Positions 36,301 through 46,400 of a DNA stretch of 64,000 bases are shown here, piece after piece. The stretch is from Pratylenchus scribneri (Eukaryota; Nematoda; Chromadorea; Rhabditida; Pratylenchidae). The number at the start of each line of letters is the position of its first letter. The first letter of the stretch is position 1. The DNA is taken from NCBI GenBank assembly GCA_030063045.1, contig JAQSEB010000024.1, forward strand, positions 1 to 64,000, in the 5' to 3' direction. The notes beneath the pieces were generated by a model. That model was given only the letters and a program-made list of their open reading frames with translations. It searched no databases and was not told the origin of the DNA. The position numbers were made by a program, and so were the translations under genes.

Positions 36301-36452
36301 TTTCAATATTATTATTATTATTAACATTAATTCCATTTCAGAGCCAAACGGAGCTTGTCAAACAACAAAATGCGGAAAAGGCCCAACAGGAATGCTGCAT
36401 TTGGCCATGCATTCGGGCACTTTTGGAGGGTCAACATCAACAAAATCAATGA
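15378..36452 (+). CDS. MED14: MED14 middle and C-terminal part
   Basis: Exons: 15378-15578, 15880-16069, 16328-16391, 16543-16641, 16678-16762, 17039-17221, 17275-17438, 17744-17811, 18379-18515, 18780-18981, 19356-19495, 19750-19844, 21241-21388, 21846-21980, 22512-22641, 24525-24609, 25455-25648, 25918-26092, 27000-27163, 33348-33517, 34164-34295, 34847-35001, 35564-35639, 36342-36452 (1,100 residues, every junction in phase). It starts with SASRKRKASVD, matching the MED14 segment that follows the first repeat module, continues through the middle domain (FTYHKLVLAYGDNRDLLVV; IIRLTSG...VAVRDCSIF), a disordered Gln/Ser/Pro linker and the tail domain (SPLEHFLLGQSLL; CPAESDVRTFERFF; LYAWRIEFELL). 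A TTTTTAG acceptor at 15,370 precedes the first ATG. The donor at 18,982 (A|GTGAGG) skips a Glu-rich read-through that would stop at 19,120. Two mobile elements lie in this gene (22,643 and 27,352); the first interrupts coding sequence. The acceptor at 25,917/25,920 is a CAGCAG tandem. Confidence 0.88.
17933..18331. repeat. 24/27-bp satellite in a MED14 intron
   Basis: About 16 copies of GAATGAAAATCAGAATTCTT plus TCCG, with 27-bp variants carrying CAGAACAATTC. Because the units are multiples of three, both strands show long open frames (132 and 146 codons) that are artefacts. Confidence 0.9.
19905..20711. mobile_element. 807-bp fold-back element with 8-bp target duplication
   Basis: Long inverted arms share AATATGGGTACC, AAAATTTTC, ATAGGGGGGACCC and GGCGCGGAAAA. 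The direct flanks TAAGTGTG at 19,897-19,904 and 20,712-20,719 match exactly. The centre (20,220-20,405) is itself an imperfect GC-rich palindrome with GCTCGCTTCGCTCGC, open in several frames. It sits in the MED14 intron between 19,844 and 21,241. Confidence 0.75.
22643..24523 (-). mobile_element. hAT transposon inserted in MED14 coding sequence
   Basis: Terminal inverted repeats TAGGGTTGGCC / GGCCAACCCTA are flanked by the 8-bp duplication GGCGAGAG (22,635-22,642 and 24,524-24,531). Subterminal GGGGACGGGG arrays occur at both ends. On the minus strand around 23,230-23,110 a frame reads ALALHFFTATSVSSECLFNK, the hAT C-terminal dimerisation signature (LS-PATS-SER-FS-K), and a further open piece lies at 23,649-23,299. 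Family knowledge: hAT elements make 8-bp duplications and carry this domain. The transposase is fragmentary, so the copy is probably not autonomous. The insertion falls within a codon of the disordered MED14 linker; see findings for the splice consequence. Confidence 0.88.
24696..24949. mobile_element. 254-bp fold-back element
   Basis: Ends GGTACTTATCGGGTTT-like and AAACCCGATAAGTACC are inverted; flanks AAAATTGT and AAACTTGT differ by one base. Inner arms carry CCCCTATGGG and CACCCATAGGG as in the elements at 19,905 and 62,375, so the three are related. Confidence 0.65.
26413..26921 (+). repeat. Three tRNA-derived repeat copies in a MED14 intron
   Basis: Copies at about 26,413-26,497, 26,566-26,637 and 26,846-26,921 each have an A-box-like TAGCCTAATGG or TAGCTTAGTGG and a B box GGTTCGAACCC or GGTTCAAACCC, followed by CTTCGTGGAAA. 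The stems are degraded, so these look like tRNA-derived repeats, not tRNAs. Confidence 0.5.
26590..26735 (+). other. Duplicated intron end plus start of a MED14 exon (pseudo-exon)
   Basis: The sequence from TTTGTTTCCAT through TCTAGGTAATTCTTAAAAG to TTTTATAG and the first ~25 bases of the exon (TTATCCAATGCCTTTTGGCTCC) occurs here and again at about 26,877-27,021. The upstream copy has its own acceptor at 26,710 but leads into a frame with no conserved sequence. The real exon is the downstream one at 27,000. Confidence 0.75.
27297..27351 (+). other. Duplicated end of the same MED14 exon
   Basis: CATGACAAGGAGGGAGGTAC, the end of the exon at 27,000-27,163 with its donor, is repeated at 27,299-27,318 followed by similar intron sequence. 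The LTR element inserted within this second copy; the rest of the copy resumes after 32,916. Confidence 0.75.
27352..27708 (-). repeat. 3' LTR
   Basis: 357 bp, indistinguishable by eye from the copy at 32,555-32,911. A 77-codon ORF inside is present in both LTRs and is not regarded as a gene. Confidence 0.92.
27709..27721 (-). promoter_or_regulatory. Polypurine tract
   Basis: AAAAGAAGAGGAG on the minus strand ends directly at the 3' LTR, the expected place for plus-strand priming. Confidence 0.8.
27933..30119 (-). CDS. Retroelement polyprotein: RGG/coiled-coil, two TM segments, retropepsin-like
   Basis: One 728-codon frame from an ATG at 30,119. Order: residues 1-70 charged coiled coil; about 90-190 Asn/Arg/Gly-rich with RGNQRGRGG, suited to RNA binding; about 195-215 hydrophobic (FPYFCLVAILGMMFFPMM); about 320-345 a second hydrophobic segment (WMIIAFIVFAIIILCIIY); about 420-560 an aspartic-protease-like domain with PLIDTRSDLTFV and later CIFGSDLM; then a long acidic/basic low-complexity tail ending KEKFEKGNQ. 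The active-site triad reads DTR where retropepsins have DTG or DSG, so cleavage activity is doubtful. No reverse-transcriptase motif is present. About 2.4 kb between the 5' LTR and this frame holds only short ORFs, so part of Gag may be lost or spliced. Confidence 0.7.
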   Translation of the reverse strand: MERRKEEHRGMRKTQHSVLAQMEDLQKRMRELELEASRLKRDIAAHQKYESSKKEIQETAANERKKENTKIRNDFYHNKGNFDRPNPMGKNCREVQPNGQGGRQWQNRNYIFHGRGNQRGRGGMNPNSNFRQNSGRSFEQNKPNRQWNRNNRNYQNPNLIPIKKSRWQPPTNQKNHVNGVGFPYFCLVAILGMMFFPMMNGQDLMDQTKTEENHDVIFLKLNVCDLLESKRPKSQEVLLVIPIRLPKSFQKHRYRSMIARLFSRNGILWKMIDNSTMTKLSGKIWALVMVNKREFRWIEIKCRRVEEKDEKDLMRFSKWMIIAFIVFAIIILCIIYRKEISIRMKFEEFVLNFLIRIFGRLKKRRDLTLTQLQSEEIAMRRRNILPSAPIEEHLDHETILSHLPEVCGISGQRERPLIDTRSDLTFVGGGIAERFGSEINKLDCPNALTANCTLMKFKGTAFAEIEIGHFKIKFSIFNYNDESCSNNCIFGSDLMKKIDEEWECEEIGLNFKEKKFRIGGITFPMILVDDVDECGKEASNDGENLMTENTNTDDNDQSERQFKSNTDEESDDAKSDSDMEVISILSNISLKEMRNNWENELKERLEERDNEKGDSMSINRGITLDNFQKINERMNGKHRMFSDGNLTGKDDIQNRLNQNFVVKKHLKFETNKSQEMNSSEGERKAIKRKADEKMHNTNFTKEDEDSELDDEGINIKNAKKEKFEKGNQ
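32437..32536 (-). repeat. 15-bp tandem repeats next to the primer-binding site
   Basis: CCTCACTCGGACGAT (plus strand) is repeated about three times perfectly and then in decayed form, running up to the primer-binding site, which itself contains CCTCACTCGG. Confidence 0.8.
32537..32554 (-). promoter_or_regulatory. Primer-binding site of the LTR element
   Basis: TGGTGCCCCGAGTGAGGA on the minus strand directly follows the 5' LTR and begins with TGG, the complement of a tRNA CCA end. I cannot assign the tRNA; the tRNA-Lys in this window ends GGGGCT and does not match fully. Confidence 0.75.
34310..34770. repeat. Degenerate TTTTTAAAAATTTCGG repeat
   Basis: A MED14 intron filled with imperfect copies of GGTTTTTAAAAATTTCGGTT. 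No coding potential. Confidence 0.75.
35110..35450. repeat. Old fold-back family member in a MED14 intron
   Basis: Contains AACCAAAACCAAAATTGGTTT-type palindromes (shorter core CCAAAATTGG) and ACATCAAGATGAGCTCTATTAG, matching the inner motif of the dispersed fold-back family. Ends are not clear. Confidence 0.45.
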
Positions 36453-37130
36453 TTAAATAATATTCATTAATTATAATCAATTTTACTCCATTTTATTTTT
36501 TTGTTAAATTTAATTAATTTTATATAACGATTAATTTTAATTTATTTTAATTTATTAAATAAATTTTGTAAATTTTTTTACGATATTCTTTGAATCTTTG
36601 AATTTTATCAGTGGTGAGGTTTTTGAAAGTTACTTGAAAAATGGTTGATTTTAAGAATAGCCTAGCATCCTAACCTTTAATCTGATCCAATTTCTTAGTT
36701 CATTCGTTTTACCCAATTTGTTATACATAAATGGAATAGAATAGAATCAGCACTTTAATATTTGATATCAAATTTATCCATTTTGGTCGACTATTCCTCG
36801 AGATATGGCCTAACAATGCCGTAACGCTCGGGAATACACTTCGGGATAACATCCAAGTTCCTTTATTAATTAAATGTCAAATTTTAATTTAATTCACATA
36901 AATTTTAATTCATAAAATATCCTAGAATCTGCTCTTTATGCTACTTCCTCGATGAACATGTCCAAAAGAATTAGCAAATTTTAGCATTAAAATTTAAAAT
37001 TACCAAAATTAAAAATAAAATTAACATAGCTTTTTTATTACTTTCCATTAAAAAAATTTGCCGATGGAAATTTTTGCTAGAGGAAACAGGAAATGAGAAA
37101 TTGACTAGAGAGTGCAAAGAATATCCTCCC

Positions 37131-37475
37131 ATTTGCTGTCTGCTTCCCATAAAATATTTTTCACTGCTAAAATGGGGGTCAATGCGGCTGTGAATGGCCG
37201 TCAGCGAGGGGGAGGTAGAGAAACGAGAAAATCGAAGAGGGACAATGCTGAGTGAATTGGTCATTTCCTTTGTTCAGTTTGCTCCCCTGCTCTGCTTTCC
37301 ATATATTATCTTCCTCTGTTAAATTGGGGGTCAAGGAAGGGATGGGTGGATTGACCAGCGGGAGGGAAAGAAACGAGAGAATGGAAGAGGGACAATGCTG
37401 AGTGGATTGGTCATTGCCTCCTCACTCCTTTCTTCAGTTTGGTCCTGCTGCCTGCTTTCCATAAACAATCCTCCA
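37131..37475. repeat. About 155-bp direct repeat, 2.3 copies, upstream of a TATA box
   Basis: Blocks with CTTCCCATAAA / CTTTCCATATA / CTTTCCATAAA, GGGGGTCAA, GAGAAACGAGA and GAAGAGGGACAATGCTGAGT recur at about 37,140, 37,295 and (partial) 37,455. The last copy ends in TATTCTATATAAG. Confidence 0.65.
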
Positions 37476-38147
37476 GCGAAATGGGTGTATTCTATATAAG
37501 CGACCTGTCATTTTTTGATGCTGCGAGGTTCAGAGGGAATTGGTGCCCAAAGGCCGAGATCAAAGTGCATTCCTTCTGCTGGGCTTAGAGATTCACCAAA
37601 GTCGACCACATCAACATACTCAAAATGCTATACTCGGCGCTGACCATGAAGAACCACTGGACTATCGAGTGGTCAAAGTTATCGCTGGCGGCTGGCCCAA
37701 TGCGGATTGCAATGTCCCCTTGATCGATGAAGCCGGCTGAGCCCCCCAATTTTTTTTTTAAATTCGTCATTGACCACCCAATATTATCCGAAACTCGCGG
37801 AATCGAATGTTTTCATGGAGGAAGGAGTAGTAAATTTTCAAAAGTTGATATATTTTACGGAAAAATTTGCTGGGAAAATGGAAAATTGTGGATTCAGAAA
37901 TGCTAGTAGATGTGAAATAAATAAAAATGTTCAACAAATTGAAAATGGATTTCGAATCTTTGGAAATGAGCAACGATAAAAATTGGAATATAATATCTGT
38001 TGAAGAATTTATTTGCCTTTTTATTTTATCAAGAGCTAATTCCCATTCCCAATTTTAATTTCATGGGATTTTCTGCTGAAGGTGAAACAAAGTGGGAACC
38101 CTGATTTTTTGGTATAAAGCTAGGCAAGAAAAAGTTTTAAAAAATCA

Positions 38148-38416
38148 ATTTTCCCTCACCAAATATTTCTTCAATAATTTCCATAAAATTAATGCTTTCC
38201 TCAATTAAACAAAAAGAGAGTTAAATTTTCCGTGAAATTTTTATTCGTCATTTTTTGTGGCCAATTTTGCACATTTTTTGTTTTTGATTCATTCATTCCT
38301 TTTCATTCCATTTCCATCCACCATTTGGATTTTGGAGTGAATTCGAACGAACATCCGTTCACAACAATTTCCCACTAATAATTTGATTTTGATCATTCAT
38401 CGGCAGATTGGGCGAA
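38148..38416 (+). repeat. Left arm of a ~260-bp inverted repeat
   Basis: Runs from ATTTTCCCTCACCAAATATT to CAGATTGGGCGAA. It is nearly identical, in reverse complement, to 39,671-39,923. The pair encloses the coiled-coil gene. No target duplication is visible outside the arms. Confidence 0.85.
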
Positions 38417-38756
38417 TAGAGAATCGAAAGCTTCCATTTTCCATTCCATTTTAATTCCATCGAAACCAAATAATTTTCATCCATCAACAAATTGTAAATA
38501 AATCAAATTGGACTATATTTTCTCTTTAGGATTTTGAATGAACATATTTTTAATTAGGGATACAAAAAATAAGCAGCATCTTTTGTGAATTTTTGAAGTG
38601 CCAAAATGAATTCCCCCCCCTCTTCTCCACCTTTTGTCACTCAATTTCGTCCATTTATTCCATCCATTCTTTTGCGTGTTATTTGCTTTTATTACAATCA
38701 AAACCCTCACATTTAGAAGACCATCCCTCCTTTCTGTTTCTACTTATTCCCCGAAA

Positions 38757-39029
38757 ATGGTCCTCACTGATTCTGAAAAGGAACGCAAACAGCAGGAAAT
38801 ACGTGATAGGATGGAAGAGATTCGTCGAAGAGAAGAGGAAATGAATCGCCGAGAAATGGAAATGAATCGTCAAAGGAATGAATTTCTTCGTCGAGAGGAA
38901 AACATTCGCGAGGAGGAGCGCCGCCGACAACAAGAACTTCAGCGGGAAAAGTGGCGAAATGACAAGCGTTATCAAAATGCCCGACGTCGTGGTGGTGGCG
39001 GTGGTAATGGTGGTGACCAGCAGCAGTGA
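38757..39029 (+). CDS. Small charged coiled-coil protein, not recognised
   Basis: A single-exon ORF of 90 residues starting MVLTDSEKERKQQ. Residues 10-72 are almost entirely Arg, Glu, Gln, Met and Asn in a heptad-like pattern (RRREEEMNRREMEMNRQRN), predicting one long alpha-helical coiled coil. The tail is glycine-rich (RRGGGGGNGGDQQQ). The open frame extends upstream to about 38,634 but without an ATG, so the start at 38,757 (context CGAAAATGG) is preferred. An AATAAA signal lies near 39,161. It sits between two inverted repeats. Function unknown; such sequences are compositionally biased, so homology by eye is unreliable. Confidence 0.6.
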   Translation: MVLTDSEKERKQQEIRDRMEEIRRREEEMNRREMEMNRQRNEFLRREENIREEERRRQQELQREKWRNDKRYQNARRRGGGGGNGGDQQQ

Positions 39030-40444
39030 GGCTGAAGAAGATGGATGAAAATGGATGGAAAGAAGAAATGTGAATGAATGAGAGAGGAGGATCGGATGAA
39101 TATACAATAATTTTGTTAAAAAGAAACTTTTCTAAATTCATCTTATTTAAATTTTGAGGAATAAATAAATGCTTTCTACTAATTTCAATCTGGTTATATA
39201 TTAAATATAAAAACTCCAAATAATTGTTTGAAATTTCCCAAAAAATTTAACTGGTTTCAATCAAATTTGTATTGTAATTTTCCTCCTCACTATTCGAAAT
39301 TCGAATCCCAATCATCTCAAAAGGCCTATGGCTAGTGTCAATCGAATGACTTTCATTTTTATTCCAAATCGTCACATCCCAAGAAGAAAATTCCTTTTCT
39401 TCCTCTAATTTGGGGTTTTTAGCCTCAAATTTGACTATTTTTGTTTTTCCTTGGTAAACTTTCTAGGGGCTAGAGTTAATAAGCTAGAGTCGGCATGGGA
39501 TCTAGGGATAGATTTAAGGTAGGATTAGGGGCTTGGCCATAAAAGTTGTCGAGTTATGACCATTTTTATCCCTCTTTATAACGATTAGGACATAAATGTT
39601 CTCGATGAAACAGGTTCAGCTACGACTCTTTGAAAAGAACTTTGGTCCTATAATCCGTATTTTATTTGTTTCGCCCAATCTGCCGATGAATGATCAAAAT
39701 CAAATTATTAGTGGGAAATTGTTGTGAACGGATGTTCGTTCGAATTCACTCCAAAATCCAAATGGTGGATGGACGGAAATGGAATGAAAAGGAATGAATG
39801 AATCAACAACAAAAAATGTGCAAAATTGGCCACAAAAAATGACGAATAAAATTTAACGGAAAATTTGTATTTTGGATTATAATTTTATGGAAATTATTGA
39901 AGAAATATTTGATGAGGGAAAATGACGTTTAATTTTAACTCTTATCCCATCTATAGGTTTATATACCTACATATTAGGATTAGGGCTGATCTTTAAAACC
40001 GGGAATGTTTAGCTTTATTGATTCCTCTCTTTTTACCACTTCGAGGGATTTGTCCTGCTACAATTATTGCGGCATTTACAAAAATCCACATCCACGCGCA
40101 TTCTGATAAATTTTGCCGAAATTTTCGCAAATGACACTTATTTATCCATAAAATTGAAAATTTATTTCATCAAATCCAAATAAAAAAAAATACAACTTCC
40201 ACATGATGGAGAAAGAACACAAAAAATAGTGTGAAGTAAATATGGTTGATGTGTGTACGGTGTGTCGGCACAATTTGGGCGAAACAATATCAAAAAAATG
40301 GACAGGAAAAAAATTGGAAGCGAATTTTTTGATTTCATTCATTGTTGAAAATACATTGAAATTGAATTGAAATTTGTGATTGATTGAAATTAATTTAAAA
40401 ATCATTTTCGTGTGTGTTTTCCCTCAAATTCATTCATTCATTCA
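39030..40444. other. Intergenic stretch
   Basis: 3' UTR of the coiled-coil gene, AT-rich sequence, the right inverted repeat arm at 39,671-39,923, and the 3' UTR of UBXN7 on the minus strand. No gene seen. Confidence 0.55.
39671..39923 (-). repeat. Right arm of the inverted repeat
   Basis: Begins TCGCCCAATCTGCCGATGAA and ends GATGAGGGAAAAT, the reverse complement of the left arm with small differences (for example one indel and a few substitutions around AATGAATGAATCAACAAC). Confidence 0.85.
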
Positions 40445-43400
40445 TCATTGATTTACACGTTTTTCCACATTGACCATTTCCTGTCGCCCAAAACCCAATT
40501 CGCCCAGCGATCGATCCAACTTTCGGGCATTTTCGGCAGCCGTAGTGAACTCGCGTCGAGGGTAATCCAAAACCAGCATTTGGGCATGTGGGTCCAATCC
40601 GTAAGAGGCAATCAGTGAGAAGAGGGCCTGTAAAATTGGGGTTAAATTATTATTTAGTATTTGATTTTTAATTGCCTATGGCCACAAATTACTGATTAAA
40701 TTAAACCAAAATTATTTAATTAATATTTTGGTTTTTTTTAAATTGCTTATGGCAAAAAATAGTGGATTAAATTAATAAAATTATTTTGTTTTTATTTTTT
40801 ATGGTAATTATGCTAAAAAATTACCGAATTAAAATAAAATTGGAATAAAAATTAAGCTGGATTAAAAAAAATATTTAAAAAATTCATAATTTTTTAATTG
40901 CTAATAAAATTTTTTATGACCCATATGCCATACCCTTAATGCCTTAATTTACCCTAAGTTTAAAATTTTTCTATGATCAATCCCCCTCATTTACCCTAAG
41001 CGGCGCCTGGGCCCAAAGGCAAATTCGTTGACGGTCTCCATTTGGAAGTCGAAATTGCAAATGGACACGTGCCATTTCCGTTTGACTTGTGTTTTCGGGC
41101 ACTTTCCATTTTTGCCATTCTTTCGGCTCAATTTCCTCCATTTTTTGTGCGGTCGATGTCCAAATTGTGGATAAACTCGGTGGGAGGTGGCGCATTGAAC
41201 TGCTGGAGGAGCACGAAGGTTGCAAACTTTCATCAACATCTAAAAATTAATTTATTAGGAATTTTTATAATCGAAATATTTTATTTAATTTTTAAAGAAA
41301 AATATTTTTTATTAAGTATATTTTTGAGTTAATTTTTTTGACCGCGTAAAAATTTTTATTCATCAAAAATTAATTTAAAAATTAATATTAAAAAATTTTC
41401 CCTTGCAAAGATTCGAACTTTGACCCTTCTACCTATAAAACAAAGGCTCTACCAACTATGCTAAAACTGCTTTTGTTCAACTGCTAATATTTTAAGCATT
41501 TTATATTCATGCTTTAAAATTCAATTAATTAATTTTATCCCACTAAACTAAAATCTTTTTAATCAAGAAATTTTGTTTACTTTTGAAAGAATGCTTCTTC
41601 AAAATATTTTTTATGTTTGAATTAATTTTTTAATTGCAATATTAATTTTTATTTATTCAAAAAAATCCAAAAAATTAATATTAAAAACATTTTCCGTTGG
41701 ACGGATTCGAACTTTCACCCTTTTACTTATTAAAAACAAAGACTATATCATTACGCTAAAGATGTCACTGGTCAGCGTCTAATTTTTTTGAGTATTTATT
41801 TTCATTCATTAAAATTAATATTTTAATTTGTCCTTCAATTAAATTTCTTTAAAATCTCACCTGAAATTTTAACGACCCTCTTCATCTTCTTCGCCTGTCG
41901 ATTCGCCTCCCTCGAACTGTCATCTTCATCGAATTGTTCATCGGCCCCATCCTCCCTCCAAATTGCGCCCTCCTTTTCGTCGTCCATCCATCCACTTTCA
42001 ATTTTCGGCTCACTCGGCTGTTTTCGCTTTATTCCTCCTCCCGATGGGCTGGTCATTGATTCACGGGCCACAATCGCCGCCGATGATGTTCCGGCAGACG
42101 ATTCAGTTTTGATCACCGTTGGAGTTGAAGACGGAGGTGGGCCTCTGGCAGCAATGTCCCGAAATTCTTGGTCACGTGATTCGAATGATGGATAGCGTTC
42201 CAGAAAGGTGGTCACTGAAGGAAAGGGGGATTTTTATTAGTTAGAAAAAATTTTAAATATTTTGCATCTTATTATATATTTCTGGGGGAAAATTTAGAAA
42301 TTTTCGAAAATTTTACCAAAAATTTCAAAATTTTTTGGGAATTTTTAAAAATTTTCGATAATTTATGATAATTTTTCAAAAAAATTTAGAAATATTTTAG
42401 GAATTTTTCCCAAAAATTTTAGAATTTCGGAAGTTTTCAAAAGTTTTTAAAAATTTTCTAAAAATTTTTCCGATATACTAAAAAATGTGGTGATTAAAAA
42501 TAATGGACATGAAAATTCTAGAAATTGGTGAACAAAAAATTTTACATTTATTTTTCAATTTAAAAAAATGATGGATGTAAAATATTTTAGAAAACTCTAT
42601 TATAAGTTAACAAATATTAAAAATGTTCCAATTAAAAAAATGGAATTTTATTAGGTAGAGAAATATAGGGGCAATTTATTATTTATTTTATATTTATTTA
42701 ACAATTTTTTCCTAAAAATTTTAATTTAATAAAATATATTCGTTTCTTATTCCTTAGAAAATTAAATTTAAAAAGTCAAAAACTCACAATCTTCGAGGAA
42801 TCTGACGACATCGCCTCCTTCCAATTTCATGACTTCCTCCCCGGTGCGTGGATCGACAATGAAAATTGTTGGATATGAATGGAAGCCATAATAGCCTTGA
42901 ATCCGTTGGCCATCCGGCGAATCATGGTAAATCTACAAAAAGTGAACAAATTAAATTGGAAATTTATGAACATTTTATGGAATTATTTAATGGATTTGAA
43001 GTGGATTTTTAAATATTTTAAATTTTTTTCATAATATTAAATTAATTTTGGTTAAAAATTGAATAAAAATTTCTAAATTTAATTCAAAAATCCAAAAATA
43101 TTCGATTAAAATTTTATTAAAATTAAAAATAAATAAAAATCATTTTTGCTGACCTGCCAAAAGATAAAATTGTCTTTGACCAACTCTTTGACCATTTCCG
43201 CGGACCAAATGTCTCGATTGAGTGCAGCGCTGGCGAATTCCCCAGAATGTTGGATGTTAATCAGAAGCCATTTATTATTTTGACGAGCCGCTTGAATGGT
43301 CTACAAAATAAAAAAAATAAGTATTAATTCATTTTAAAATGGAAAGTATTAAATTTGCCGAAAACAAAATTTAAAATGGTGAAAAGATTATATTGGCTTA

Positions 43401-46400
43401 ATGGTTTGTCCTAGACCCTCAAACCCTATACCCAATAGATATAACTCATAAGACGCGTCGAATGGTATATAATTTGGTCATGGTTTGGTCAAAATTAAAG
43501 GGTTGAAACCGTTTAAACCATTTATGGTTTTTTGGTTTAAAATAGGGTTGCGCTCCCGAGGGTCGGGGGCGAGTTGGACGGGGGCGGGGGTGATCGGGGG
43601 TGGCACCTTCGGGGGCGGGGACGGGGGTGACCTTGACGGGGACCCCCGCGGGGATCCCCGCGGGGACGGGGGTAGTGTAAATTTTTTAAAAAGGCTAATT
43701 TTTTAAATAAAAATTTTTCTGAAAAAAAATTTCATCCAAAAAATAGCCTCACAGAGAAAAATTTTACCTAAAAATAGCCACGAAGAGGAAAATTTTAACA
43801 AAAAATTTTAATATCCTACAAAAATTTGGTCAAAATTTCCATATCGTAACCCATTTTCCTTGAAAAATCCAATAATATGGGGTACTTTCCACCCCCGTAC
43901 CCCCGCGGGGGTGAAGGTTCGGGGGACGGGAGTGATCGGGGGTGACTCTTCGGGGGTGGGACGGGGGTGAGACTCAAACCCCCGCGGGGGTGACCCTCGC
44001 GGGGACGGGGGCGCAACCCTAGTTTAAAACTAACACTAATTTAAAATTGGTTAAAACATAAATCAAATTTATCAAACGAGGCGTCTCGCTATCGATAAGA
44101 TCTATGAGTTGAGTTTTGATATATGGTTTGCGAGTCTAGGTAGGACAAACAATAAAAACCGTTATTAAATCTTTTCGTCATTTTAATTCCCTTTTTAAAA
44201 TTTGAAATGATGTTTTTATTTTATTTTAAATTGTATTGTCCAAAATGTATTTTTTATTGGAAAAAGAATTCGTGAAAAAATTAAAAATGGTTCAATCGGA
44301 TTAAAGTAGATCAAATAAATATTAAATAAATTTAAAAATCTAAGGCCATAATTATTTTTATTAGAGAAAAAATTCTTAACAAGTACAAAACATCGTTTAA
44401 TTGGAATAAAGTGGATGTTACTAATAATAATAAAATTAAATTGGGACTTGCCTGATCCCAATCTCCATAGAAATTCATTTCGACCGGTGGCCGGAACAAT
44501 TTGTGTAAATCGCGACGTGGCACTCCTTGACCAAATCCACCAGAGCCCACCGCAGCAGCCGCCGCCATTCCTCCTCCAATTTCCATTTCCTGGAGTGGTG
44601 CTCGCTGAAATTGTTGTTGGCCATTATTGTTGCTGTTTTCTGCATTCCCATCCTCCGCCTCATTTTTGTTGGGTTGTCCTCCTTGCAGTTGCTGATTTCG
44701 TTTCTGAATTTTTATTTATAATTTGGAATTATAATTGGAATGTTTTAGTGAATTTGTTCACTTTTTTAATGCCTGAATTAATATTAAAATAGAAATGGAA
44801 TAAACTTCGGCTTTTTTACCAAAACAAAGGCCACGATTTCCTATGAAAAATTTGCCTTTTTTTGTCGAATGAATTACATTCTTTTGCCGAAAGATCGGTT
44901 TTTCTTGGATACTAGTTTAAGCGCTTGATCCTAGACCCTCAAACCTTATGCACATTTGCTTTTTTATAGAGCTCATCGAGATGCATCGATTGAAGTATAA
45001 TTTGTCATGGTTTAGCCAAGTTTAAACCCTATTTTGGTTTATAATATAACTCTTTTAGTTTTGAACAATACCCGATGACAAATCGTCGCGTCTTGATTAG
45101 CTCTATAAAATGGGTATGTAGTTTTTTTTGGGGGGTCTAGGATCAAGTATTAACAAGTTATTATACTTTTGGCAACAGAATGTAAATATTTCGGCAAAAA
45201 AAAATGGAATTGGCACCCTTATATTTATAGAGCTGATAAAAATTTATTATAAATAAAAATGAATGAAAAAAAATTAATAGCCCCGTACGGGTCTCGATCC
45301 CGTGGCCTTCAGATTAAAAGTCTGACGCTCTACCAAGCTGAGCTAACGAGGCCGGTGAATGATGACTCTTTTTCTTCAATGGTATGTTTCCAGTTCCATC
45401 CTGACATTTAGGCTCAAGGGTTAAGTTAGAGCTAGATTTAGGTCTTCAAAAAATTTTCAAAAAATTTCCAATGGTTTTTTAGCCCAAACGGTGACCCTTT
45501 AGTTTTTCCAAAATTTAAGTCATGAGTTCTAATCCGTTCAAGGGAAGTTATTTTTTATGGATTGAATCCTTTTTATCAAAAAATTAACAACCCAACCTGA
45601 ACCAATTTGGCAGTGGCAGCCCGATGTGCAGCCTGAAGTTGTTTGAAATCCACGCGTTGAGGCTGGGCCATGGAAGATGAGGAAGCGGCCTCCATTTTAT
45701 ACTCTTCAAAGTCTTCATTTTCGTCTTTGGCGGCCGTATGGAAGAATGGATTTGATGAACGTGCCGTTGCGCTGGTCGTTGCATCACCATTTTCTGCAAT
45801 CAAATAATTTTAGGTTTTTTTTAGATTTTCGAAAAACTTTTCAAAATGAAATTTTAGTTAAAATTCAAATTTTCTAACAGTGGCGTTTCTAGGATTTTTC
45901 AAGGGGGGGGGGTGGTGCCAAGATGCGGCGGCGAATTTAAAGTATCCAGCCAGGTCCAAGGGTTCGTAGCCAAAAAGTATTTTTTGATTATTTTTAGCTA
46001 TACAGGGATTATTTTGAAAAAATTACGATATTTTCTGACTAAAATTTTGACTTCGAATTATACCTTGAGGGCGGGGCAACCTTCCGTTAAAAAATTTTTG
46101 TACAAAGTCGTCGGACCCCTCCACAAAAAAAAAACAATTTTATGGCTACGTGTCTGCTATGGCACCAGGATTTTGCTGGTGCTGCTATTTTTCCTAGGAA
46201 GAACTCCTCCCAGCAACCAGCAATCCCACCCCTGAAACCGCCACTGTTTTATAATTTATTGAAAGGTAATATTAAGGTACATTTTTTGAAAAATATAATA
46301 GGTAATTGTTAAAAAAACCGACGATAAGTTTGCTGATAACTTTGTGCCAAAAGAACGCCTTGAACCGCCGGAATTGGTGCTCGAATCTCATCGCCAACTA

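Larger units (their letters stand above)
36453..38756. other. Long intergenic stretch with tandem promoter-like repeats
   Basis: Up to about 37,000: MED14 3' UTR and AT-rich sequence. Then a direct repeat (next entry), a TATATAAG box at 37,493-37,500 and a short open frame (37,540-37,740) without an ATG or a recognisable family. From 37,980 on I see AT-rich DNA and the left inverted repeat at 38,148. No gene can be supported. Confidence 0.5.

Noticed and set aside
38764..39219. His/Phe-rich minus-strand ORFs
   Set aside because: Shadows of the Arg/Glu-rich coiled-coil gene on the plus strand.
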